A DNA stretch of 6,863 nucleotides from Cyanobacteria bacterium UBA8803. Its GTDB lineage: Bacteria; Cyanobacteriota; Cyanobacteriia; Cyanobacteriales; Coleofasciculaceae. The notes under the pieces are model-generated. The model saw nothing but the letters and a program-made list of their open reading frames with translations. It was not told the origin of the DNA and did not search any database. The DNA lies in contig DNXU01000014.1 in the NCBI GenBank assembly GCA_003505715.1, forward strand, positions 411-7,273, read 5' to 3'. Of the stretch, positions 1 through 5,759 are shown in pieces; position 1 is the stretch's first letter; every line of letters begins with the position of its first letter. The translations under genes and the position numbers were made by a program.

Positions 1-10
1 ACAAATAACA

Positions 11-38
11 AACAACTAACAACTAACAACCAACAACC
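11..38. repeat. Short tandem heptamer repeat, AACAACT/AACAACC
   Basis: Four contiguous 7-bp units are visible: AACAACT twice, then AACAACC twice. A degenerate unit, AATAACA, precedes them at 4-10. The array ends six bases before the stop codon of the helicase gene, in its 3' flank. It has the form of the short tandemly repeated repetitive (STRR) sequences known from cyanobacterial intergenic DNA. The same heptamer recurs at 4183-4196. No function can be read from it. Confidence 0.85.
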
Positions 39-44
39 CTTAGT

Positions 45-1433
45 TTAGCGCGATGCGTTTGGTGCCACAGACTTGTAAGGCTTTTCGATCCGACGCTTGA
101 CTTTGGGGCGTTCTACGCTGTAATCAAAATCTGCCGTTAACGGCGGTTGAGTTTGGTCGTAGACCATTTGCAGTGCTGCTGCTGCGATCGCGAGAGGATC
201 ATATTCTTCGCTCAAATCTCGCACTACGGGCAGGAAAGAGGCCATGCGTTCCCCGGCTAGGGCTTCGCGCAGTTTATCTTGTAGTTTTTCTAAGCGCCGC
301 GCTTCAATTTGAGAGCGGGTGGGAATTTTGGTAACATCTAACCGCTGCCGCACTTTGCGCTCGATCAGTTGCAGCTTGCGCCGATCGAAGGGTTGGATGA
401 GGGAAATTGCCGTCCCTGTCTTGCCAGCACGACCGGTACGACCAATGCGGTGAATGTAACTTTCCACCTGATCGGGCAGGTCGTAATTAATCACATGAGT
501 CAGGTGATCTACATCTAGACCTCGTGCGGCAATATCGGTTGCTACTACCCAACGGACCTGATTTTGCCGGAACCGATACAACAAGCGCTCCCGTTGGGAT
601 TGGCTTAGATCGCCGTGGTATTCATCAACGCTGTGACCTGCGGCTTGCAATTGGCTGGTCAGTTCAGCAGCCGCTTTGCGCGTCCGCACAAAAATTAACG
701 CTGATTCTGGGTCTTCTAGTTCCATAATTGGCAGCAGGGCTTTGGCTTTGGAGGAACCACGGGGCACCATGTAAGCCCGCTGATCGATCCGCGATGGTGT
801 CGCTTTTGGTTGCTCAACGGTGACCGTAACTGGGGATTTTAGAAACTGATTGACTAAATCCCGGATGGGGCGGGGCATAGTGGCCGAGAAGCAGGCCGTT
901 TTACGATCCACAGGGGCTTGTTTGAGTATTTTCTGCACGTCATCAATAAAGCCCATGCTGAGCATTTCATCGGCTTCATCTAGCACTACCCAGTTGACTT
1001 TATCTAACTTGAGGTCGCCTCGGTCGAGCAAATCGATGATCCGTCCCGGTGTGCCGACAACAATCTGAACGCCCCGTTCCAGGCTCTTGATTTGTCGTTC
1101 AATTGACTGACCGCCATAGACGGTTAGCACGCCCATGCGACGGTTCCCGCTGAAGTCCCGAATCGCATCAGCAACTTGCTGTGCTAATTCTCGTGTTGGT
1201 GTTAAGATCAACGCTTGTACACCTCGGCTTTCCGGGTCGATCCCCTCCAAGATCGGCAAGGAAAAAGCTGCTGTTTTGCCGGTACCGGTTTGAGATTGAC
1301 CGACCACATCGCGCCCAGCCAGCAATTCGGGAATTGCTTGGGTTTGAATTGTGGTGGGTGTCGTGAAGCCTAGCTGTTCCAGTTGATGGACGCGAGCTTC
1401 AGACAGGCCCAGGCTTTTGAATGAGAGGGTCAT
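45..1433 (-). CDS. crhR: DEAD-box ATP-dependent RNA helicase, CrhR type
   Basis: This is a cytoplasmic ATP-dependent RNA helicase that remodels RNA duplexes; in Synechocystis, CrhR is induced by cold and by reduction of the electron-transport chain. All core motifs are present, numbered from the chosen start: Q motif with Gln30, motif I SQTGTGKT 47-54, Ia PTRELA 79-84, Ib TPGR 128-131, DEAD 152-155, SAT 183-185, IV LIFVRT 246-251, V ARGLD 303-307, VI HRIGRTGR 328-335. A conserved region follows (GERMASFLP near 394-402), then a short basic tail. The frame stays open upstream to an ATG at 1472, but those 13 codons are low-complexity, repeat-like sequence. I therefore chose the ATG at 1431-1433, which begins MTLSFKSLGLS and gives 462 residues. 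No clear ribosome-binding site precedes either start. The gene lies 107 bases downstream of rimO, the order seen in Synechocystis, so co-transcription is likely. Helicase identity is certain; CrhR orthology rests on sequence resemblance and synteny. Confidence 0.93.
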   Translation of the reverse strand: MTLSFKSLGLSEARVHQLEQLGFTTPTTIQTQAIPELLAGRDVVGQSQTGTGKTAAFSLPILEGIDPESRGVQALILTPTRELAQQVADAIRDFSGNRRMGVLTVYGGQSIERQIKSLERGVQIVVGTPGRIIDLLDRGDLKLDKVNWVVLDEADEMLSMGFIDDVQKILKQAPVDRKTACFSATMPRPIRDLVNQFLKSPVTVTVEQPKATPSRIDQRAYMVPRGSSKAKALLPIMELEDPESALIFVRTRKAAAELTSQLQAAGHSVDEYHGDLSQSQRERLLYRFRQNQVRWVVATDIAARGLDVDHLTHVINYDLPDQVESYIHRIGRTGRAGKTGTAISLIQPFDRRKLQLIERKVRQRLDVTKIPTRSQIEARRLEKLQDKLREALAGERMASFLPVVRDLSEEYDPLAIAAAALQMVYDQTQPPLTADFDYSVERPKVKRRIEKPYKSVAPNASR

Positions 1434-1509
1434 AGTGTATTGTTCGTTAGTTGGTTTTCTATTAGGGGTCAACAGTTGTAGATGTCAGGAGTCCGTTAAT
1501 TGGGATTAC

Positions 1510-1572
1510 CGGACTTTTGACAGCTAACTAGGGACTAGACTCAACGGACAACTGACAAGGGACTAAGGACTA
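1510..1572. repeat. Degenerate heptamer array between helicase and rimO, overlapping the rimO 3' end
   Basis: On the plus strand the sequence divides into nine 7-base units: CGGACTT, TTGACAG, CTAACTA, GGGACTA, GACTCAA, CGGACAA, CTGACAA, GGGACTA and AGGACTA. Most fit a loose NNGACTA/NNGACAA pattern. The unit sequence differs from the AACAACY family elsewhere in the window, but the period is the same. The right-hand part (1541-1572) is coding: it supplies the last residues and the stop codon of rimO. Confidence 0.6.
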
Positions 1573-2878
1573 CAGAACCATAAATGTCATAGACATCGGC
1601 ATCGGTAATCTCCACTGGCACAATTGTTCCTAATGGAGCTTCCCCTTGGACGTAGACTAATCCATCTACCTCCGGCGCAAATCGTGCCGACCGACCAATC
1701 AATTCACCCGTTGAGGGATGCTCTTGCTCAATCAGCACGTCAACCACCTTGCCCACTTCCCCTTGATTTTTTTTCAAGGAGATTGGCTGCTGCACTGCCA
1801 TTAGGGCATCTCGACGACTATCCATTACGTCTTGGGGCAGTTGGTGGGGCAAGTTGTAAGCAGGTGTTCCCTCTTCAGGCGAAAAGGTGAATGCACCGAC
1901 GTGGTCAAACTCGTGATGGCGGACAAATTGCAGTAAATGTTCAAACTGCTGTTGTGTCTCGCCAGGAAACCCGACGATAAAAGTCGTTCTCAGCACTGCT
2001 TCCGGTAGCGCTGTTTTGATGCGCTCGATCAGGGCGTCGTTAACTCGCCCTTGCCATGGTCGGTTCATGACCCTTAGTACTTCGGGGTGGGAGTGCTGTA
2101 GAGGTAAATCTAGGTAAGGAAGAACATTCGGTGTTTCTTGAATAGCTTCAATGACGGCTGGAGTTAACCCCGTGGGATAGGCATAGTGCATCCGAATCCA
2201 GGGGACATCTACTTGGCCTAAAGCTCGCAACAGTTCGGCTAGCTTGGGTTCGCCGTAGATATCTAAACCGTAGTTGGTCGTAATTTGAGAAATTAAGATT
2301 AGTTCTCGAACGCCTTCAGAGGCAAGCTGTTCGGCTTCGGCCACAAGAGATTCAATCGTTCGCGATCGCTGCTTTCCGCGCAGATGGGGAATGATACAAA
2401 ACGCGCAGCGGTAATCACACCCTTCTGCTACCCGCAGGTAAGCTACACCTTCAGAGGTGGTTCGATAACGCGGTGTTGTCTCATCAGCAATATAGGTCGG
2501 TTCGGCTGAAACCTCCTTAACCCGCTCCCCCGATTCTACTCGTTCGATCACATCTACTATCTTAGTATAATCGCCAGTTCCGACAACGGCTACTGCCTCA
2601 GGCAGCTCAGCTAAAAGCTCCTCTTGGAAGTGCTGAGCCATACAGCCAGCGATCACTATTTTTTTATCCGCTTCCGCCAGTTCTACAATGGTACGAACCG
2701 ACTCGGTTCGCGCCGCTGCAATGAAACTGCAAGTGTTTACAATAACATAATCAGCTAATTCTTCATTATTATCTACTTGGTAACCTGCTGCAACCAGCAG
2801 ACCCAGCATATGTTCGGTATCGATGCGATTTTTTTCGCAGCCTAGGTGAGAAATTGCGATGGTTGGCTTTTTGCCCAT
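1541..2878 (-). CDS. rimO: Ribosomal protein S12 methylthiotransferase RimO
   Basis: RimO is a radical-SAM enzyme that adds a methylthio group to a conserved aspartate of ribosomal protein S12. The domain order is complete. The N-terminal UPF0004 domain has its three cluster cysteines at 14, 50 and 79 (LGCEKN, NTCSF, AGCMAQ). The radical-SAM core has CxxxCxxC at 154/158/161, in [16 protein letters not shown], and a C-terminal TRAM domain covers about 375-435. [19 protein letters not shown] at the start and the reading after the second cluster point to RimO rather than the tRNA enzyme MiaB. The frame is open up to an ATG at 2965, but the 29 extra residues are not typical of the family. The ATG at 2876-2878 ([10 protein letters not shown]) gives 445 residues, the usual size. 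The last ten or so residues ([10 protein letters not shown]) are encoded by a heptamer array and look like an acquired tail. A CrhR-type helicase follows downstream. Confidence 0.95.
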   Translation of the reverse strand: MGKKPTIAISHLGCEKNRIDTEHMLGLLVAAGYQVDNNEELADYVIVNTCSFIAAARTESVRTIVELAEADKKIVIAGCMAQHFQEELLAELPEAVAVVGTGDYTKIVDVIERVESGERVKEVSAEPTYIADETTPRYRTTSEGVAYLRVAEGCDYRCAFCIIPHLRGKQRSRTIESLVAEAEQLASEGVRELILISQITTNYGLDIYGEPKLAELLRALGQVDVPWIRMHYAYPTGLTPAVIEAIQETPNVLPYLDLPLQHSHPEVLRVMNRPWQGRVNDALIERIKTALPEAVLRTTFIVGFPGETQQQFEHLLQFVRHHEFDHVGAFTFSPEEGTPAYNLPHQLPQDVMDSRRDALMAVQQPISLKKNQGEVGKVVDVLIEQEHPSTGELIGRSARFAPEVDGLVYVQGEAPLGTIVPVEITDADVYDIYGSVVLSPLSVVR

Positions 2879-3016
2879 GCGGTTATCAGTTAGTGAGCTG
2901 GTTAAGTGGGGGAGCGCCCTTGAAGAGCAACAGTTTACAGGATTGGAGCCTTCTGGTTTACCCACACTCCACCAGTTCGGATGTTCCTTTTTCGTTCATT
3001 TAAACCCTGTTACCTA

Positions 3017-3045
3017 TTTATATAAAATTTTATTAATATATGCAA
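3017..3045 (-). promoter_or_regulatory. Candidate sigma-70-type promoter for rimO (and the helicase)
   Basis: On the minus strand a TTGCAT (3045-3040) is followed, after exactly 17 bases, by TATAAA (3022-3017). The -10 box matches the consensus at 5 of 6 positions; the -35 box matches at only 3 of 6. Transcription would begin near 3010, giving an untranslated leader of about 130 bases before the rimO ATG. The surrounding DNA is very AT-rich, so chance matches are likely. Confidence 0.4.
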
Positions 3046-3104
3046 CACACTGGGGCTATGAATGACATGACGGCTCTAACCTCTCCCGGGAGGAAAACTT
3101 ATAC

Positions 3105-3191
3105 ATGCATTGGCTCGCGATGGCATTGGCGGATTCATCCCTTGACGCAAAAAGCTACTATCAATGCTGTTATCAGACCCGTGTTGAGTAG
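3105..3191 (+). CDS. Possible 28-codon leader ORF upstream of btpA
   Basis: An ATG at 3105 opens a short frame beginning MHWLAMALADSS and ending at TAG 3189-3191, 30 bases before the btpA GTG and in the same frame as btpA. A purine-rich GGGAGG (3088-3093) lies 11 bases upstream of the ATG, a somewhat long spacing for a Shine-Dalgarno sequence. The peptide resembles no family I recognise. It could be a regulatory leader peptide, the remnant of a longer 5' end, or chance. Evidence is limited to the start, the stop and the upstream purine stretch. Confidence 0.2.
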   Translation: MHWLAMALADSSLDAKSYYQCCYQTRVE

Positions 3192-3221
3192 ATTTTTTGT
3201 GAACGGTTTTCAGGTAGATAC

Positions 3222-4073
3222 GTGAACTTACAGCAAATTTTCAAGACACCGAATCCTATTATTGGCGTTGTGCATCTGCTGCCGCTCCCGACATCTCCCC
3301 GTTGGGGGGGAAGCTTGAAGGCAGCGATCGACCGGGCAGAGCAAGAGGCTACGGCTCTGGCGTCTGGGGGGGTAGATGGTTTGATCGTCGAGAATTTTTT
3401 TGACGCCCCATTTACTAAGAACCAGGTCGATCCGGTGGTGGTGAGTGCCATGACGCTAATTGTCCAACGGCTAATGAATCTGGTGACCTTGCCCATAGGG
3501 ATCAATGTTTTGCGTAACGATGCCCACAGTGCCATGGCGATTGCCACCTGCGTCCAAAGCCAATTTATTCGGGTCAACGTCCTTACAGGCGTGATGGCCA
3601 CCGATCAGGGGTTGATTGAGGGACAGGCGCATCAGTTACTGCGCTACCGAAGAGAACTTGGTAGTGATGTCAAAATTTTCGCCGATGTGCTGGTGAAGCA
3701 CGCACGACCTTTGGGTTCCCCCAACCTCACTACAGCGGTGCAAGAAACTATCGAACGGGGATTAGCAGATGGGGTGATTCTTTCAGGTTGGGCAACAGGT
3801 AGTCCTCCCACTCTAGAAGATCTAGAATTGGCATCAGCAGCTGCCAACGGCACCCCCGTATTTATTGGCAGCGGTGCGAACTGGGAAAACATTTCCACCC
3901 TCATGCAGGCAGCAGACGGTGCGATCGTGTCCAGTTCCCTGAAACGACGCGGGCAGATCGAGCAACCAATTGACCCCATTCGCGTCAGCCAATTTGTGGA
4001 TGCAGCTAGACGCAGCCTCTCTGCCAAAACGGAAACAGCACCCATTTCTGCTGTCAAGCTACATTCAAAATAG
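3222..4073 (+). CDS. btpA: BtpA family protein, photosystem I biogenesis factor
   Basis: In Synechocystis, BtpA is a peripheral protein on the cytoplasmic face of the thylakoid, needed for stable accumulation of the photosystem I reaction-centre proteins, especially in the cold. The fold is a TIM-barrel type and the catalytic activity, if any, is unknown. Conserved blocks are seen in order: GVVHLLPLPTSPRWGG 15-30, VENFFDAPF 57-64, GINVLRNDAHSAMAIA 93-108, FADVLVKHARPL 153-164, ILSGWATG 186-193, FIGSGAN 214-220 and GAIVSSSLKRRG 233-244. The tail after about residue 266 is not conserved. The 283-residue length is normal. The start is a GTG: an in-frame TAG at 3189 rules out a distant upstream start, and AGG at 3212-3214 lies 7 bases before it as a plausible ribosome-binding site. 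It lies 127 bases upstream of the VKOR gene on the same strand. Confidence 0.94.
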   Translation: MNLQQIFKTPNPIIGVVHLLPLPTSPRWGGSLKAAIDRAEQEATALASGGVDGLIVENFFDAPFTKNQVDPVVVSAMTLIVQRLMNLVTLPIGINVLRNDAHSAMAIATCVQSQFIRVNVLTGVMATDQGLIEGQAHQLLRYRRELGSDVKIFADVLVKHARPLGSPNLTTAVQETIERGLADGVILSGWATGSPPTLEDLELASAAANGTPVFIGSGANWENISTLMQAADGAIVSSSLKRRGQIEQPIDPIRVSQFVDAARRSLSAKTETAPISAVKLHSK

Positions 4074-4102
4074 ATAGATTGAGCGATTCGCTACCAACAA
4101 GT

Positions 4103-4167
4103 CTACGGGCGACCCGCTTCGCCCGATCCCCTTGACCGTTTTAATTGTTCGTGCGGGTCGCCCCTAG
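4103..4167. repeat. 65-base inverted-repeat element between btpA and the VKOR gene
   Basis: Fifteen-base arms, CTACGGGCGACCCGC (4103-4117) and GCGGGTCGCCCCTAG (4153-4167), are inverted repeats with a single mismatch; the inner 11 bp are perfect. The 35-base centre is unrelated. The left arm can instead fold on its own, with GGGCGA (4107-4112) pairing with TCGCCC (4119-4124). No T-run follows, so it is not a textbook intrinsic terminator. It resembles the small palindromic elements scattered between cyanobacterial genes. It could still stabilise or attenuate a btpA-VKOR transcript. Confidence 0.75.
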
Positions 4168-4182
4168 CCACTAATCACAACG

Positions 4183-4196
4183 AACAACCAACAACT
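4183..4196. repeat. Heptamer pair AACAACC-AACAACT abutting the VKOR start codon
   Basis: Two copies of the heptamer seen at 11-38 are followed by a partial unit AACT (4197-4200), after which the ATG begins at 4201. The repeat fills the position of a Shine-Dalgarno sequence, and none is visible. Translation of the VKOR gene may therefore not depend on a Shine-Dalgarno sequence, which is common in cyanobacteria. Confidence 0.65.
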
Positions 4197-4200
4197 AACT

Positions 4201-5178
4201 ATGAGTCGCCGACGTTCCGTTCCCTGGATTCATCGCTGGTCTCGCCAGATTATTGGCGCGATCGCTATCGTAGGTGCCCTAGATACTGCTTATCTCACGC
4301 TAGTTGAACTTGGGATTTTTAAAGAAGCAGTCTGTCCGACCACTGGCCCGATTAACTGCGAAGCCGTCCTAACGAGCAGCTATGCCAAGATATTTGGTAT
4401 ACCGTTGAGCTTATTTGGTTTTTTGGCCTATGTCGGCATTGCCTTTTTCGCTTTCGCTCCTCAATTTTTAAAATCCCCCGATGCCAAAGAACTCCGCGCC
4501 AAAGTAGAGGAGTGGAGTTGGCTGCTGATATTTGCTGGTGCCACTGCCATGTTTGTTTTCAGCGGCTACTTGGTGTACCTGATGTCTTTTAAAATCAAGG
4601 CATTTTGTATCTACTGTCTATTATCGGCGCTGTGTTCGGTCGCGTTGATGGTGGTTACGCTGATCGGTCGCACTTGGGAAGATATCGGACAATTGTTTTT
4701 CACGGGCATTGTCGTGGGTATGGTAGCTCTGATCGGTACTCTGGGCGTCTATGCCTCAAGTGAGCAGAACCTAGGACAACCGGCAGCACAAGGAGATCCC
4801 TCTATCATTCAGGCTCCCACGCAGCCACCTAAACCGGGTGTGGGTTGGGAAATCACCACTACATCGGGGGAGGCTGAAATTGCTCTGGCGCGTCATCTGA
4901 CCGAAGTTGGTGTTAAGGAATACGTTGCCTACTGGTGCCCTCACTGCCACGAACAGAAGCTGCTGTTTGGGAAAGAGGCATATGCCAAAATCAATCACAT
5001 TGAGTGCGATCCGAGTGGTAAAGACGCCAAGCCTAAACTTTGTGTCGATGCTGGAGTGAAATCTTATCCCAGCTGGGAAATTAATGGAAAATTGAACCCT
5101 GGTGTTAAAACTTTGACTGAACTTGCCGACCTAACAGGTTATAAAGGCTCGCGTAACTTTAAGTACAAGCTGCGTTAG
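4201..5178 (+). CDS. Vitamin K epoxide reductase (VKOR) homologue fused to a thioredoxin-like domain
   Basis: This is an integral membrane thiol oxidoreductase that makes disulfides in exported proteins and passes electrons to a quinone, the role DsbB plus DsbA play elsewhere. The plant homologue LTO1 supports photosystem II assembly. Five hydrophobic segments are seen at about 16-38, 66-87, 105-129, 133-155 and 163-185, then a linker and a thioredoxin-like domain from about 216 to 325. The redox cysteines match the crystallised Synechococcus VKOR fusion: loop pair C45 and C53, CIYC active site 136-139 near the quinone pocket, CPHC 246-249 of the thioredoxin domain, and its second pair C269 and C281. 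YPSW 289-292 supplies the cis-proline. An additional C145 lies in the fourth helix. Length (325) is normal and nothing is missing. The start at the ATG gives the usual basic N-terminus. Co-transcription with btpA is possible. Confidence 0.95.
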   Translation: MSRRRSVPWIHRWSRQIIGAIAIVGALDTAYLTLVELGIFKEAVCPTTGPINCEAVLTSSYAKIFGIPLSLFGFLAYVGIAFFAFAPQFLKSPDAKELRAKVEEWSWLLIFAGATAMFVFSGYLVYLMSFKIKAFCIYCLLSALCSVALMVVTLIGRTWEDIGQLFFTGIVVGMVALIGTLGVYASSEQNLGQPAAQGDPSIIQAPTQPPKPGVGWEITTTSGEAEIALARHLTEVGVKEYVAYWCPHCHEQKLLFGKEAYAKINHIECDPSGKDAKPKLCVDAGVKSYPSWEINGKLNPGVKTLTELADLTGYKGSRNFKYKLR

Positions 5179-5185
5179 CGATAAT

Positions 5186-5213
5186 GGTGCGTTACCCGTT
5201 GTGGTAACGCACC
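5186..5213. terminator. 11-bp hairpin between convergent VKOR and DUF1824 genes
   Basis: Perfect arms GGTGCGTTACC (5186-5196) and GGTAACGCACC (5203-5213) flank a six-base loop, CGTTGT. It lies eight bases after the VKOR stop codon and 30 bases beyond the end of the DUF1824 gene, where a bidirectional terminator is expected. No T-run follows on the plus strand. The arm is of a type I recall as frequent in cyanobacterial intergenic repeats (GGTGCGTTA...TAACGCACCCTAC), so it may be a mobile or amplified repeat serving as a terminator. Confidence 0.6.
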
Positions 5214-5231
5214 CTACAAATAGAAGTGATG

Positions 5232-5246
5232 ATGGTGCGTTATCAC
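5232..5246. repeat. Third copy of the hairpin arm, overlapping the DUF1824 stop codon
   Basis: ATGGTGCGTTA at 5232-5242 is an exact direct repeat of 5184-5194. Extended to 5246, GGTGCGTTATCAC (5234-5246) is the inverse of GTGGTAACGCACC (5201-5213) with one difference, which would be a G-U pair in plus-strand RNA. The copy covers the TGA stop codon of the DUF1824 gene (complement of 5243-5245) and one base of its last sense codon. Confidence 0.7.
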
Positions 5247-5668
5247 GAGTTCAATTCAAATAGATCGAGGGGTAAATGACCGTACATTTCGTTAACTCCC
5301 CCTGCAAATGAGGATTGGCACGATACTAATACGCCGCGATATTCACCAATATAAGAATCCAGATAACACAATCCTGTATTACCGTTGAATTTTATATAAA
5401 CTGGGTCGTCAATGGGAGTGAGATTGAGATTTGGTTCATACCCTAAAGCGGATGAATAGCTTTTGAGGGCTGATAAACCTTGTCCTACTGTATCAGCACA
5501 AATCCCAAAAATTTGGTAATCGGAATGCTCGGCAACTAAAAGGAGAGCTTGGCGAATTAGGGCTTTTTCCGATTCTGAGGTGATAGACTTACCATCAACA
5601 CAGTTGAAAGGTCTCAGGATTGCTTGGGCTTCTGGAACGGTCAGATTAGTGAAGTCTTGGGTAGACAT
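5243..5668 (-). CDS. DUF1824 family protein, function unknown
   Basis: This is a small soluble protein of 141 residues with no signal peptide or membrane segment. Conserved blocks fit the DUF1824 family, which is largely restricted to cyanobacteria and has a solved structure but no assigned role. They are VPEAQAILRPF 11-21, ALLLVAEHSDYQIFGICAD 41-59, YIKFN 91-95, YLDSYIGEYRGVLVSCQS 102-119 and YGHLPLDLF 129-137. Length is normal for the family. The ATG start at 5666-5668 is followed by MSTQDFTNLTVPEAQ, as expected. A GGGGGG run lies about 11-16 bases upstream, a poor ribosome-binding site. The gene lies 91 bases downstream of a Rieske oxygenase on the same strand, but a promoter of its own is likely, so a functional link is only a guess. 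I assign the family from recollection of its motifs. Confidence 0.87.
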   Translation of the reverse strand: MSTQDFTNLTVPEAQAILRPFNCVDGKSITSESEKALIRQALLLVAEHSDYQIFGICADTVGQGLSALKSYSSALGYEPNLNLTPIDDPVYIKFNGNTGLCYLDSYIGEYRGVLVSCQSSFAGGVNEMYGHLPLDLFELNS

Positions 5669-5703
5669 AAAATTTACGACCCCCCTGGTTATCTACTCTA
5701 AAA

Positions 5704-5731
5704 TTTATATTCTGTTATATGATAATCACAA
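5704..5731 (-). promoter_or_regulatory. Candidate promoter for the DUF1824 gene
   Basis: On the minus strand TTGTGA (5731-5726, 4 of 6 consensus bases) is followed after 16 bases by TATAAA (5709-5704, 5 of 6). Transcription would begin near 5697, about 30 bases before the ATG at 5668. The boxes lie in the 91-base gap after the Rieske gene, suggesting the DUF1824 gene can be transcribed independently. The prediction rests on pattern only. Confidence 0.45.
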
Positions 5732-5759
5732 AGGCAGGAGTCCTCTTACTTTTAAGCTT

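Larger units (their letters stand above)
2879..3221. other. 343-base divergent intergenic region between rimO and btpA
   Basis: This gap separates divergently transcribed rimO and btpA. It contains an AT-rich core at about 3010-3045 that should hold promoters for both directions; the minus-strand one is listed separately. To the right lie a 10-bp palindrome CTCCCGGGAG (3083-3092), an AGG-rich stretch, a possible leader ORF (3105-3191), and a TTGACG (3142-3147) that could be a -35 box for btpA, although no good -10 box sits at the normal distance. I see no tRNA, no riboswitch I recognise, and no heptamer array here. Confidence 0.6.

Noticed and set aside
11..38. Tandem repeats that might suggest a CRISPR array.
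   Set aside because: The units are 7 bp and contiguous with no spacers, and no cas gene is present.
1434..1472. A 13-codon N-terminal extension of the helicase from an ATG at 1472.
   Set aside because: The extra residues are repeat-derived and low in complexity, and the family alignment begins close to the internal ATG at 1433.
2879..2965. A 29-residue N-terminal extension of RimO from an ATG at 2965.
   Set aside because: Known RimO proteins begin close to the [12 protein letters not shown] block, so the extension is more likely the 5' untranslated region.
2879..3221. A possible riboswitch or structured RNA in the divergent intergenic region.
   Set aside because: I found only short helices and one 10-bp palindrome, and no motif of a riboswitch class I know.
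3040..3225. A 61-codon plus-strand ORF whose TGA overlaps the btpA GTG as GTGA, which looks like translational coupling.
   Set aside because: Its ATG sits inside the AT-rich promoter core, no ribosome-binding site precedes it, and the protein is not recognisable. The overlap is probably chance.
3173..3601. A 142-codon minus-strand ORF opposite the start of btpA.
   Set aside because: It mirrors the conserved btpA coding frame, has no recognisable domain, and no ribosome-binding site was found.
3644..4057. A 137-codon minus-strand ORF opposite btpA.
   Set aside because: It lies entirely inside the strongly conserved btpA frame, has no recognisable domain and looks like a shadow of its codon pattern.
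5733..5747. A small AGGA/TCCT hairpin just after the Rieske stop codon as a terminator.
   Set aside because: The stem is only four base pairs around a one-base loop and lacks a T-run.
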